41,417 nt of DNA from Arachnopeziza araneosa. Lineage: Eukaryota > Ascomycota > Leotiomycetes > Helotiales > Arachnopezizaceae. The DNA lies in assembly GCA_003988855.1 (NCBI GenBank), contig QYAI01000202.1:1-41417 (forward strand), written 5' to 3'. The notes beneath the pieces were generated by a model, which saw nothing but the letters and a program-made list of their open reading frames with translations, made no database searches and had not been told where the DNA came from. A program made the translations under genes and the position numbers. Positions 1-11,288 of this stretch are shown here, one piece after another (within the stretch, counting starts at the first letter, position 1; every line of letters starts with the position of its first letter).

Positions 1-858
1 GCGAGCTTAAGAGGAGCAAATGAAGATATAAATCACTCTAATTGGACGAATATTCGTTGATTTATTGGTGTTTTGAGTTCTATGAAGGTTTTTGGTTGGG
101 CGGTTGTGGGTGATGGGCGGTTGTCCCGTGAACCCGAGTAGCATGATATTGCGGATCTTCAAATCGTGGCATACGGTCGTCGAAAACTTGGCTTTTCCGT
201 ATGGTTTGATATTGAAACTCGTCAATCCCTTCAGAATTCTTCCTGTGTCTTCTCCATTGATGCCGATCTGGATGGTATTCCCAGTCACTCCATTTTCCCT
301 CATGAGCAGTTTCATTGATCCAGAGCAAACCATTGGTATCTTTAGAAGTACCACCAAGCTTTCTCCGCTTTTGGGCACCATATCGTGCTGTGTTAGATCG
401 AACAATATCAGAATCAGATTGTTCAATCGTAACAAATGACTTTACTAGCCCGGGTTTAATTACCAAACCCCGAACGGGAGTAGATACCCACTGAACTTGT
501 GCTTTTGGAGGAGACTCATAAGGTCCTTCAGACCTTGGTTAAAGCTTTCGCGCCCCGGACTTTCTCCTACAGCGTAGGAGATTGCCTCTCGTAGAGCTGC
601 ATTTGTTGGCGCGGTGTTTATTTTTAAGCGCATTTTTAAGCGCATAACGTTCCGCTCTACCAGTGTTGTTCAATTCGATCCAGATATTGGCCATCGTTGG
701 AGCACCGCCTGGGTGGTGGCAGCAATGTCAAGGGTGCAAGCAAGGCTGTGAGTTGTTTAGATTTTAGTGCCATGAATATGCAGGCCACCAATGACGTCGC
801 ATTCAAGACAACACACGACCTGAATAACATTTACCTACAAACAACGATAAGCCTTCAA
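1..858. other. Left-edge region without a supported gene
   Basis: No gene is supported here. On the minus strand, two overlapping open frames (about 466-80 and 435-7) and a short ATG-initiated frame (645-460, ending in GVW) are open. None shows a domain I recognise, and two frames compete over the same bases. The region may be a decayed gene or intergenic sequence cut by the window edge. Bases from about 690 to 858 form the upstream region of the 5-phosphatase gene; they are open in its frame but contain a TTG rather than an ATG at the far end. Confidence 0.4.
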
Positions 859-2166
859 ATGGCTACCATTAATGTCTACGTCCTAACTTTCAATTGCGGG
901 AGATCCTTAACCGATATTGACAACTTCTCTTCCTATCTTTTCTCTGGTCTCACAAGTACCAATCTCCCCGACATCGTCGTCCTCAACCTCCAAGAAATAG
1001 CCCCAATACCTCACTCCTTTATTGGCGGATCATTCCTCGTTCCCTACTTTACACGATATTATCATGCCGTCCAGAAGAGCGCACGCAAGTTATCGGGAGA
1101 GGAGAGGCCTGTGTATACACCCATATCCGCACGCAACCTTGGCATGACGGCAATCATGGTTTTCGCAAAGGACAAAACTGCTATAAAAGACCCTGAAACA
1201 GGCGGAGTCGGTGTTGGATTCTTGGAGATGGGAAACAAAGGCGCTGTTGGGATGCGATTTAAATACCATGGTACCGAACTCACATTCGTTTCCGCGCATC
1301 TAGCAGCGATGGAAGACCAACTCAAACGTCGGAACGAAGACTTCAAGAACATTGTACGCGGCCTCGTATTCTCATCCACAGTTGTAGATAAGAACAAGAA
1401 TCCTCTGTCTGGCGAGGAACAACCCCTCCTCTCCATATCCTCCCATGATGCGTCAATGTACAAACCCACCTCGCACCTCTTCTTCTCAGGTGATCTGAAT
1501 TACCGCACCTCGATCATGTCCCCTTCCGCAACCGACCACATCGACACTTTCCCACAACCGCACTACCAGCCTGACCACGAAAACCACTTTTCTGAACTCT
1601 TTAAATCGGATCAATTGACGCAGGAACGATTAGCGGGAAGGACTTGTCACGGTTTGCAAGAGGCCAAGATTACGTTCCCTCCTACATATAAATATGATCC
1701 GATAAAGCAGCCGGCATTTGGGTCCGACGAGGATGTGAAAAAATGGCATTGGGCGCGCCATCGTTGGCCGAGTTGGTGTGACCGTGTTTTGTACCTGGAG
1801 GTTCCGGTTTGGTTGAAAAGAAAACAACCAGATGCTAAACTCACAATTGGGAAATACTCAGCTCTTCCACTATTTCCAACTTCAGATCATAGACCTGTAG
1901 CGTTGGAGATCACAATTCCAGTAGGGGCGATACCCAGTCCAGATGAGGGTGAAGAGAGTGACGATCCAAGAATACATCCACCGTTTGAAGTCGATATTGA
2001 TTGGAAGAGGAAGAGAGATACTGCGAGGACCCTGGAACTCATTGTGGGATATTCTTCTTATTTGACTACGACTTTGGAAGGTGGCGGTATTTTGATTGCA
2101 TTGATTGTAGGTGGTACTGTCGCTTTTCTGGCTATTAGAGCACAGCTAGCTATGGTTGGCTCTTAG
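859..2166 (+). CDS. Inositol polyphosphate 5-phosphatase family protein, tail-anchored
   Basis: Single-exon 435-residue protein of the endonuclease/exonuclease/phosphatase fold. The type II inositol 5-phosphatase signatures are in order: TFNCGR (10-15), the metal-binding Glu in NLQE (E46), NKGAVGMRF (126-134), SAHLAA (145-150), SGDLNYR (210-216), WPSWCDRV (303-310) and SDHRPV (342-347). Family knowledge says it removes the 5-phosphate from phosphoinositides or inositol phosphates. A glycine-rich hydrophobic stretch at about 408-430 is the only membrane segment, so the protein is probably tail-anchored with its catalytic domain in the cytosol. I chose the ATG at 859 because the fold begins eight residues later. 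In-frame ATGs at 772 and 778 and a TTG at 697 add no recognisable sequence. The gene converges on VPS34, which makes a 3-phosphoinositide. The exact substrate cannot be told from the sequence. Confidence 0.9.
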   Translation: MATINVYVLTFNCGRSLTDIDNFSSYLFSGLTSTNLPDIVVLNLQEIAPIPHSFIGGSFLVPYFTRYYHAVQKSARKLSGEERPVYTPISARNLGMTAIMVFAKDKTAIKDPETGGVGVGFLEMGNKGAVGMRFKYHGTELTFVSAHLAAMEDQLKRRNEDFKNIVRGLVFSSTVVDKNKNPLSGEEQPLLSISSHDASMYKPTSHLFFSGDLNYRTSIMSPSATDHIDTFPQPHYQPDHENHFSELFKSDQLTQERLAGRTCHGLQEAKITFPPTYKYDPIKQPAFGSDEDVKKWHWARHRWPSWCDRVLYLEVPVWLKRKQPDAKLTIGKYSALPLFPTSDHRPVALEITIPVGAIPSPDEGEESDDPRIHPPFEVDIDWKRKRDTARTLELIVGYSSYLTTTLEGGGILIALIVGGTVAFLAIRAQLAMVGS

Positions 2167-2339
2167 ACTTCACTGCGTCAATGAACAGATGGCTTGATGA
2201 GTTAGATGATAATGATACCAGAAGAGAAATGTTTTTGGCCTCTTACAAACTTTTCGGGGACTTGGCACGTGAGGTAGCTGCAGGACCTCCTTTTCGTTGC
2301 GTTACGCTCCTCTGGTTCTCATTGTTTTTGATTCCCTCG

Positions 2340-2880
2340 GACATTCAACGAGCTTTGTTGCATTTCGCGGTGCCAGTGCTCTCCTGCGCTTCCCGGGCTC
2401 TCAGGTTCTGACTCTTCTCAATTCACTAATACATTAATCGTTTTGTTGCACTTCGCGGTCCCAGCGCTCTCTTGGCTCTTTGGGCTCTTTAATTCACTAG
2501 TAAACTAACAGTTTTGTTGCACTTCGCGGTGCCAGCGCTCCTTTACGCTCCCCGGGCTTCTCGGGCTCTTTAATTCACTAATACATTAATCATTTTGTTG
2601 CATGTCGCGGTGCCAGCGCTCTCTTGGTTCTCCTGGCTCTCCTGGCTCTCCTGGCTCTCCTGGCTCTCCTGGCTCTCCTGGCTCTTTGGGCTCTTTGGGC
2701 TCTTGAACTCGCTAGCAAATGAACCGTTTGTTGCACTTCGCGGTGCCAGCGCTCTCCACGCTCCTCGGGCTCTCAGGTCTGAATCTCCTCAATTCACTAA
2801 CACATGCCAATTATTTCGTTCATTTTTTAAGCTCTTCATGTCTTGCATTCACTAATACATTCATCATTTCTTGCAAAAGT
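2340..2880. repeat. Minisatellite between convergent genes
   Basis: At least five degenerate units start with TTTGTTGCACTTCGCGGTGC at 2354, 2442, 2513, 2594 and 2727. Each continues with CAGCGCTCTC, a (T)GGGCTCT stretch and a TTCACTAATACATTAATC tail. Spacings are 88, 71, 81 and 133 bases. The fourth unit is lengthened by an inner 9-base repeat (CTCCTGGCT, about six copies, 2630-2690). A partial tail copy sits near 2848. The array lies in the 783 bases between the two convergent stop codons, so transcripts of both genes may run into it. Open frames across it encode only Leu/Ser/Trp-rich repeats. Confidence 0.85.
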
Positions 2881-2949
2881 CTTCAGATATTTTGTAAAAT
2901 CATGGTATTGTCCATATCAGAAAGCCTGACTGAAACTCCAGTCTATCCC

Positions 2950-5864
2950 TTACCTAAAAGCCTGAACAAACCCATGTAACCTATCGATAACCACAGGGAA
3001 GATCGCATTCGAACTATCCTCGATCAAAGCATCAAAATGTCTTATTGCTTCTTCTTCACTCATCTCCAAATGAAACCTTTCTTTGACTTTCAAAACCACC
3101 TTATCTGGCTCAATTCTGATATCCGGAATATTGGCATCAACCATCAAACTAAAAAGGTTCAAAATCAAATTACTACTCTTTCTCAAAGCGGTGTAAGCCG
3201 TAAAGCAGTATTGTTTGAACTGGCTGTATTGAGCAGACGATGCACCGCCCATGCCGTCGACCATTTCTTTGCAGAGCTTCATGGCTGGGGCAAATGGTTT
3301 AGGGTCTCGACCTAGGATAAAGCCAAAATCGGCGTGGAAGAAGTGGCCGTCAGGTGAGAGGAGGAGATTATCAAGATGGCGATCACCAACACCAAGCAGA
3401 TAGGTAATCACACAATAGCCCGCGCAAGATTTGACGAAGGTGTCCAGAGCTTCTTTGCGAACTCCAAGGGGAGCTTTATCATCCGGATTGTTATATTTGA
3501 GGTAGGCAAGAACCGTGTTGCCTTTGTATTTGTTAACAATACCTTGGAGAGACATTGAAGGAACAAACTGAGCAGCTCCAGCTGTTGCGCCTGTTGCGAG
3601 AATTTTGTAAGGCGAAAGCTTCAAGTCGAGATTCTCCTTCTGAAGCAGCTGATCCATCAAAGTGATGATTTGAATCACCAATTGATCTTGACGTAAATCG
3701 TCTCCCGTTTTAAACATTATTTGGTACTTCTGTTTAGCCACAGTCTTGAATGTAAGCATAATCGGGAACAAAGATGATTTGAAGACGTTGGTCTCTGCGG
3801 GATCAACTCCGATGATCATCACAGAAGGATCCAACGGTAGAGGCAATGGTGGATCAATGTTGACAATCTCATTTTTTGGATCAGCTAAGAAATGCTTTAC
3901 CATCTCAATTTTTTTGGGTATCGTTCCCTTGGACGCCTTAATATCCTTAGAGATCTTAGAGAGTACTGCAATAAGTTCTGCCTGCCTCAATAGAACCTTT
4001 CTTGTCTCTACGCCATTGGGGCGTTTCGTAAGCTCCAACATAAAGTCATATTCGACTTTGGCAAAAAGCTTTCGATACTCTGGTCCCTGGTCTTCACTTT
4101 TATCGTCGCATTCGACCATCAAGTACCAGTGAAAATAGTTGCCCAACATGAAGTTGTGTGTCGCCCGCTCAATTAAAAATCTTGCTAGAGAAGAATTTTG
4201 AGATGCATCTTGTGTGGAAGAGGGTGAGATATGCTCGAATTTCAGCGCTTGTACTAGCTGTAGGAGATAAAGTAGAAGCTCATCATCATCGGATTTTCGT
4301 AACCGATCCACAGCGTAGGCTCTGACTTCTGGATTATCAAACGTAGGTCCAAGGAGTTCAAGAGCATCATCCACATCGATCTCGGTCCATTTTTTCAAAA
4401 TCTGGACAGCTTGCCGTGACTCACTTTGATCATGCCAATTTACAGACTTGACAAACTTGGTTAATGCTCTTTTGTTCCCGCTCAGATGGTGTCTAAATTT
4501 CCAGACAAGATCCTTTTCTTCCGGAGACAATATATGAGTCGGCGAATAAGCCATGATTCCGTTTAATTCATCTCTGACCTTGGCGTTTGGTTTGAGATCT
4601 CGATCCAATACTCCTGTGCGATGACTTCTGACAAGTCGCCGATGTTTACTCTCTGCAGGATTATCCCGTGCTCCAACTTCGGGATCATACACTCTTGCTA
4701 GACGACCTCCAAATGGATGATCATCGTTATCACCCAACCCATTTATTCCAGGTCCATACTGGACTTGAGGAGGTGGTTTAAGGATGATATTTGACTGTGA
4801 GGATGATAGATGTTGAAGTGACGAGATAGGCGGTGGAGGGTACTCATGATCTGCAAAGACGATCGGAAAGTCAAAACGAGGTAGTTCGACATAGAGAGTA
4901 AAGCGTTCATCCTCAACGGGATCCCTTGTGTCCTGGTTACCATTCTCCTGTTTTTCCTTCAAGCCATCAAGGGTCGTAATAGTGCTCGTTTGGTGAGATT
5001 GTCTTCGTTGTAAAGCTCTCGCAGCAGCACCAGAGGCCAGTAGTCCCCGCTTCTCAACGCCACGGAAAACCAATTGATCTAACCATTCAACACGGGGTAT
5101 CTCACCCATTTCATGCTTCTTAAATAATTTCTCTAGACGATCCATCTCTTCGCTTTCTTCGTCAACAATTTCTTCTTTTTCTTTGTTCTTGTTCCCTAAT
5201 CGCCGCTGTTTTGGAAGAGTCGAGGGTGTAGATGAGGAATCCAAACCGTCTGCAGCTTTGCGCCGATGTAGATAACATTTTTGCCGGCCCTTTTGCAGTT
5301 GGTTCTCCTTGTCAAATAATGGAAGTGTAGTTCCACCAAACGGGATTGCATGGCCTTGGGCCTCCACTCCACCAGTTGGCGATAAGTCCCATACTGTGAT
5401 AGCCAACTGCGAAGTCAGAGGCAAAGTCGAATAATTAATTGGGAGAGTAAGCCATTCGTTCCACCTTTATCAATGTCAGTTCTCAGTCATACATCTCCAA
5501 TAAATTTCCGTAATTCACAACTCACCTGCGCTCATTTTTGAAGGCTTTGTAAGGTGTCTGAACTGGTACGGTCAAAGGTTTGGAATCTGCCCATAGTTGA
5601 ACCGTAACATAGAGATCTGAATGTGTACTATTTCCCATCAGCCTGAGTTCTGTGAAACCGTAGTTACTCCTACCTTAAGTTGGAGCCAAGGTGCCGCAGG
5701 TCTGGTCGCTTGATAAGTGTAGAATAAGGTATGGGAGTCTGCTCGCCCTCAAGGCTGACACTGCCAAATGTTAGCTGCCATATCGACCAACAGTGACCAG
5801 CTTACATTCGAACGTTGACAGGAACATCTACAGCTTCGGAGCTGGCAAAAGAAAAAGGTTCCAT
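2950..5864 (-). CDS. VPS34: Phosphatidylinositol 3-kinase VPS34 (class III)
   Basis: Phosphorylates phosphatidylinositol to PI3P for vacuolar sorting and autophagy, in complexes with VPS15 and VPS30/Beclin. The exons, read on the minus strand, are 5864-5806, 5760-5674, 5627-5526 and 5464-2950. The introns are 45, 46 and 61 nt, and the joined frame gives 920 residues, a usual fungal VPS34 length. The start MEPFSFASSEAVDVPV opens the C2 domain (about 20-280), which carries a charged insert rich in Lys/Glu. The helical PIK domain follows (about 310-540), then the lipid kinase domain with DDLRQDQL, the catalytic loop DRHLDN (777-782) and DFG (795-797). The C-terminal helix ends HGFVQAFR. The gene shares a divergent promoter with NSE4. 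Splice sites are inferred from frame and family similarity; the 46-nt intron uses a TAG acceptor with a CTGAT branch site. Confidence 0.95.
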
Positions 5865-6205
5865 GATCCATCTTCTACAGCCGTTCGGAAATCCAGAAAC
5901 AGAGTTTCTTCTTGAAGACATCACAACTCTGACGTCCGTGCACGCAAGGCTACCTAGCTCTCCACGTCGCGAACCCTCAATTATCAGATAAACGCGACTC
6001 TAATCAAGTTTGGTCGTCACCAGCAAAGCAACTGTCCACCAAGTACGCAACGTGCGTGACCTTGGTCACTTACTTAGTTCGAACATACGGTCTGTCACTC
6101 TCTCAACTTCCTTGGGTTGCGCTACAAAACCCCACTTCGCTTTCCTTCAAGCAAGCTGCCGGATAGAACTTACAAACGCGTGAGAATTCGACTTAGGAAA
6201 TCGCG
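5865..6205. promoter_or_regulatory. Divergent promoter VPS34/NSE4 with MluI-type box
   Basis: The two start codons are 341 bases apart and point away from each other, so this stretch must hold both promoters and leaders. A perfect ACGCGT (MCB-like, the MBF target in yeasts) lies at 6176-6181, 24 bases before the NSE4 ATG. An ACGCGA lies near 5993. No clear TATA box is visible. The MCB role is inference from yeast S-phase gene control; being so close to the ATG, the site may lie in the leader. Confidence 0.5.
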
Positions 6206-7658
6206 ATGGCACGATCAACGAAAGCATCACAGTCGCCGGGCCTAGGCTTTCGAGACGAGCTGTACGATGCATCTCCGCCTCCGAGTAGTCAGGCAAGACG
6301 ACCTCGTGCGCAACCTTCCCCCTCGCCTTCTTCAGCAACCTCTGTCTCCTCGGACAAGGAGAATCGGACCTCTCGAGTCGCGTTGGATAAGAGCAAAGGT
6401 CGTGCACCTATGGCTCCCCCAAGAGCTCCGTCACCAAATGCTGCCAGAAAAAAGAAACGACCTTCTGATATGGAAGCCCAAGGCGACAGAACGCGACGAA
6501 GACGAACTGTCGAGGCTGAGGAAGTTGCCTCGGATGAAGAATATGATCCCGACCAAGACGTTGAGTCGAGAAGGCAGATGCGCAACGAGTATAGAGAGTT
6601 GAATCAAAACTTGAAGGAAAATGAAACGGATTACCTAGAACCAGAGAACACGGGCCTAAGAGACTTATTGATCAAGGCCAACGATCTGTCGAGAAAAGTA
6701 AAGCAAACAGCTGATGCAACTATTGATGCCAATTTACTCCTGAACGCTGCCGACATGGCAGCGAAGAGAACTACCGTCCTTATTTCTGGTGAACATAGTT
6801 TGGCGATAGACCTCGATGATTTCGTTAACAAAGTCAAGGCTTTCATGAGAGGCGGAGAAGAGAAAGATGATCAAACGGCTACCCAGAGACGGCGGCGAGA
6901 TGAGGAAGAGGAGAACGATGGTGAGATTTTGAACTGGGAACATCTCGGGCGAGAATGCATAAAACATGTTGCTCGACCTGCGGTGCCTGGTTTCCTTCTT
7001 GGTCCCCTCTCTGTGGAAAAACGTGCCAAGAGATTGGTTATTCGAAAAGCTGCATTACGGCCTAACTCCATAAAAGAGACACGACCTGAAGTCTTGCAGG
7101 CTGGGGATATTGAAAAGGATGAGAACAAAAATCTTACAACGTTATGTACAAAAATCCTAGGCCGGCTGAGGAAAGTTCGCCAACACGCAATGGCTGCAGT
7201 AGAGGCACAAGTCACTGATGAAATGTCTGAAAAGGAAGGGGATGAGCTGATGGATAAATATGGCGTCTCGCCTGAAGGAGGCATTGCGCTCTTTAAATTC
7301 GTCATCAACCCTTTTCATTTCGGACAAACTGTTGAGAATCTTTTTTACGTAAGCTTTTTGATAAAGGAAGGGAAGGTTGGAATTTCAACAGATATGAGAG
7401 GCCTCCCCTATTTAGGTATATTATTCCTTCTCTCAATCTACTGTGGCTAACTTGAGGATAGATATTCATGATAAAGGGGCTGCTGAAGCCAGTGGCAAGA
7501 ATAATAATAGCAATACCGCGAAACATCAAGCAGTATTAGCTATGGATTATAGAACGTGGAGAGAGTTAATAGATGCTTTTGATATCAAAGAACCGATGAT
7601 ACTACATAGAGAAGAAGAAGACCAAAGTCAGATGGGAAGCAAGGGCTGGTATGCTTAG
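6206..7658 (+). CDS. NSE4: Non-SMC element 4 (NSE4), kleisin of the SMC5/6 complex
   Basis: Bridges the SMC5 and SMC6 heads and binds NSE1/NSE3, for DNA repair and chromosome segregation in the nucleus. Two exons, 6206-7415 and 7462-7658, are split by a 46-nt intron with a GCTAAC branch site and TAG acceptor; the product is 468 residues. Residues 1-120 are a disordered Ser/Pro/Arg-rich tail. NSE4-type helices follow (MRNEYRELNQNLKEN; the DLLIKANDLSRKVKQTADA segment; LLNAADMAAKRT). An acidic/Arg-rich linker is next, then GFLLGPLSVEKRAK, and the C-terminal winged-helix part with LFKFVINPFHFGQTVENLFYVSFLIKEGK. Splicing joins GLPYL to DIHDK and continues to the stop through LAMDYRTWRELIDAFDI. Without splicing the frame would end in a nonsense hydrophobic tail at 7450. 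Start is the first ATG of the frame. Confidence 0.93.
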
Positions 7659-9406
7659 GATTGCAAAAGAACTTGAGAAAGGTTTCACCCTTGTACAAAT
7701 CAATGCATAGGACTGGTAGATTCATGCCTCACGGCGAGAGGGTTGGTGGTGCTGGCTTCGAAGGGATATGATTTCACGGGCCAGATCAACGGAGGCTACC
7801 AAGAAGCAGGCAGGCGTTATTTCGTGGTGCGGTGGTTTTTTTTAATGATACCAGGGACCAAAGGTTGCGGAGTTTGAAATTAGGATCTCCACGTACGCCA
7901 TAGTGAGTTTAGACTCTATGCTAGAAGTTTGGCTATCGATGGTGAGGGGCGTTACTTTATTTTGACCCGAAGCCGAATTCGATAGATGACCGCTTGATAA
8001 ATTGTTTGATAGGAATGCAGTTATATACCAAAATTTCCCCACAGGCTTGGGGTTTGCTAAAATCTACGCTAGTATCCATAGCAGAAATTTGATATTAAGA
8101 AATTGGCAATGTCTTCCAGTATTGAGCTTGTGTTTATGGTTGTAAGCATGTGAAGGCCAGCAACGGCCTTTCAATCTGGCACTGTACCAATCAAGACTCT
8201 GAATAGAAGTCGATCAAATTCGTAAGAGTAGAGTTTTCAATATGGATCCTCAACTACTCTTTTCTGAGCAGCTGGTGCTTGGTGGCCTGCTTGAAAATAT
8301 CTGTAAATGAATCTGAGAATGAACGTTTGTAGAATTTGGAAAGCTAATGAAAAATATTCATTTCGTATTACATTGCTAACGACGACTAATATTAAACATT
8401 GTAGCAGATCTTCTGTTCGAGGAATAATATTAAATATTATACTTCGTATCTAGATTGAGATCCTAGAAATCCAATTCATGTGAAGTTTAAAGTAGAGTAT
8501 ACTTGCGGTTTTTTAAAGAAATTAAAATATAAAAACTGAGAAGATGACACCGGGTTTTACTGTATCTTGTGGAGGATCTTTGAGGCGACACGAGTTCTTC
8601 ATTATGTTTGCTAATCGAAACGCAATTTGGTTAGCAAGGTCGAAAGATGCCAGGAGTTCCAAGTACGCGGAGTAGCTTGGAATTTATAAGACTTAAAAGT
8701 TTGCTTAAAATGACCTCAATCGATTTAAATGCTTTGGCTGATTTTGTTCTTGGCTGGAGCAAAATAGACCCTTCATTGGGAAAAAATTATCAACACAACT
8801 GCGAATTCTTGGGCCCCGAATTCTGATTCTATGTCAGAGGACTGTTTCAGTAACCCGAAATAAATGCATATTTCAATAGAAATTGGAAAGACAATAGAAA
8901 CGTTCAAGTTTGCAATGACATTGACTCTTCAAGCTTTCCGAGAAAGCGGCAACCGTGAGCTTTGGACAGAGGGAATCTGTCATGGCACTAAACTTGAACG
9001 GAAGGAGCGATGAAGCAGGTGCGAGAAGAGCTTAGAATAAATATCTGAGAAACTTCATACAGACCATTATCCTTCTCTCCAGGTTCATGTCGAGTGCGCT
9101 AGGTACAGTTGTTGGAGAGGTTGCAGCGACCAATCGCGCGTCACACCACCCATGCAGAACTGCTCACTCTCAATCTCAGCCTTGCCAGTATCGGAACCTC
9201 TCTCCAGCTCAATTACGACATACTGCTTGTGCAAGACGTCTATCTTGTCGAAGAAGGCGCGAACCCAGTGAATTCTCTTACCGAATTCAACTTATCCATA
9301 ACAGTACATGGTGAGCTCCATCTCTTCTCACAGCCTGCTCACTGCTAACCAGCAAGCCCCTCGTCGCAGCCTTGAGTAACCAACGAAACATATCAACAGA
9401 TCAGCC
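7659..9406. other. AT-rich intergenic stretch
   Basis: About 1.75 kb between NSE4 and the first DUF7918 gene. Much of 8230-8900 is AT-rich and densely stopped in all frames. Short frames at 9087-9348 are open on the plus strand but match no family I know and lack the splice links that would join them to the gene at 9407, so I treat them as its upstream region. No RNA gene or mobile element is recognisable. Confidence 0.5.
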
Positions 9407-10579
9407 ATGGCTATTCTTCGATCCTTCCCTAAGGTCGAAGTCCAGATTTGTGTGAATAATACCCCACTCGAAGAATACTCAGACGATGAAGCCGATCAAC
9501 GACCAGGAATCCTTGGGGAGTATCGAGCAGCGAGGACTGTCTCAAGATATGTTGAATCAAGAACCGACCAAGAATTCTCTATCATGGTGACTTTGAAGGA
9601 TTCCTATCAATTTGATAGACCATCCCTTAAGGTGTATCTTACAATAGACGGAATCCGTGTTCTAACCTTCCTCTTTGAGAAAGGACGACATGCAAATGGA
9701 GATGTCAGGCGCTTAAAAGGGAAATACAAAGGCGAGGCAGGGTCAAAAGAAGCAATGATGCATCCTTTTAAATTTTCTAAAATCGAAACTTGTAAGTGCC
9801 TCTATATCCAATATAATGATATTCTTGACGTGTGCCCTTTTCGATAGCTTGCGACGAGGAGCTTTTGTCAACTATCAAGCAAGACACAGACAGAATTGCC
9901 AAACTTGGCGAGATATGCATCGAAATCATTCGAGCAGGCGAAGGCTTTGATGTGCCAAAGAACTTTACGAGAAATCGACTCGGTATAGAAAATGATTCAG
10001 AGATTCACGAGAAAGCTCTCAAGGGTCAAGCAAAATCCCATGGCGTTTCGTAAGTTTATGTTCAATGCCCAAGTTATTCTCACTGATCATAAAGGTTTGG
10101 AGAAGGGCGGCGCGTATCCGTTGCGCAATATGTCAGAGACGCTCAAAGGAGAGATTCTCACGATAAACCTCAAGCGAGGTTTGTGTTCAAATACCGGTCA
10201 AAAGGTATGTATACTGTTCAGATTTAGTCAAGATGATTGACTTTGAGTAGAAGCACTTAGGGCACTTCTGATCATTGAACGAACGCCATCACCCGACGCA
10301 TCTCCAGTCCTGGCAGCAAGAAATTTAGTCAGCCTTGATGGTCGTAATGGAGATCGGAAGCCGCCATTGCAGTCTTTTGTAAACCTTGTAGTAAGGAATA
10401 AACTTAAATGTCGAAGAATTTGCTGACACAAATAGGATGAAGAAGATCCATTGGGCTCATCATCATCACCCAGAAGAATCAAGCGAGAACGCGATGAGAA
10501 TGGAGGCAACGGTGGGCTATCAAGCAAAAGAAGACAGAAAGCAGAGGAAATAGAAATTGTTGATCTCACAGAGGACTAG
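9407..10579 (+). CDS. DUF7918-type fungal protein, intact paralogue, SIM-like C-terminus
   Basis: Five exons, 9407-9791, 9848-10049, 10095-10204, 10251-10390 and 10436-10579, with introns of 56, 45, 46 and 45 nt, give 326 residues; all phases close exactly. The protein starts MAILRSFPKVEVQICVNN and keeps the order of this fungal-specific family (DUF7918, name from memory). An N-terminal beta-rich region leads to KGQAKSHGVSFGEG, FKYRSKEALRALLIIERTP, a Ser/Pro linker, a basic stretch (RRIKRERDE, KRRQK) and the C-terminal EIEIVDLTED. The function is unknown. The end resembles a SUMO-interacting motif, and the basic stretch could be a nuclear localisation signal; both are inference. A broken paralogue lies 710 bases downstream in the same orientation. 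Confidence 0.85.
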
Positions 10580-11288
10580 GATATCTAAGAGTCGGGAGGT
10601 AGTTAGCCATTGGTTCAACAAGATAAAATGATACCAACAATGACGGTGTTTGTAGGTTTTGTATTTTACCGTTAGCATTTTGATACCCAGCACTTATTGC
10701 TTCAGAATACTGCAATACAATATATTCACAAGAGCTCTACCTCCCTATTCCAGATCCTATTCAAACTGCTTTCTCAATTTTGGTAGTAAGTTGTTACTCT
10801 TATGCAGATATTACTCTCTATACCGCCTTGGCTTTCATCACTCTACGTTTGTCAGTCAAATGTGTCTTTCGTTTCCTTGCTTCAAAACTCTCGCGCCGTA
10901 ACTTAGCTTCTATGCTTCCTTCTTCGTTTCCGAGCTGTACTTTAAATATTCTACAGCTTAACGGCCCGAGTATCGAGTAAGTCGGTGCCTAGATGGAAGT
11001 CAACTAGATATTCACTATCCCTTATCTTTCTCTACAACTTTGACGCGACTTCAAAACCCTCTCTTGTCTACTACTACTTCAATCTCGCTCTCTCTACAAA
11101 AGCAACGAAACGAACGCCTTACTCTACAGACTGCAAACTCAAGTAGATAAAATACAGAGAGTAAGGTAAGCTCCTTGTTTTACTTACTGCTATTTCTAGA
11201 AGCTTGAGTCTGCTATCTCAGAAAGGAGTTTCCTTGCTCACTACCGTCTTGATTTTATTTGCTGACTCGCTTTTATCTAGAGATCGGG
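10580..11288. other. Intergenic region and leader of the second DUF7918 copy
   Basis: No gene is supported. From about 11000 to 11280 the sequence is rich in CT runs (CTCTCTCTAC and similar), the usual look of a fungal promoter or leader. The ATG of the second copy follows at 11289. Confidence 0.5.

Noticed and set aside
697..858. N-terminal extension of the 5-phosphatase from a TTG or from the ATGs at 772/778
   Set aside because: The catalytic fold starts just after the ATG at 859, and the extension has no recognisable sequence; the 697 start is not an ATG.
2595..2979. Open frames rich in Ser/Trp/Leu
   Set aside because: They only translate the minisatellite.
5628..5673. A 31-nt intron in VPS34 ending at the CAG at 5643
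   Set aside because: It keeps the frame but leaves no room for a branch site. The 46-nt version with a CTGAT branch site and TAG acceptor gives a protein that fits the family better.
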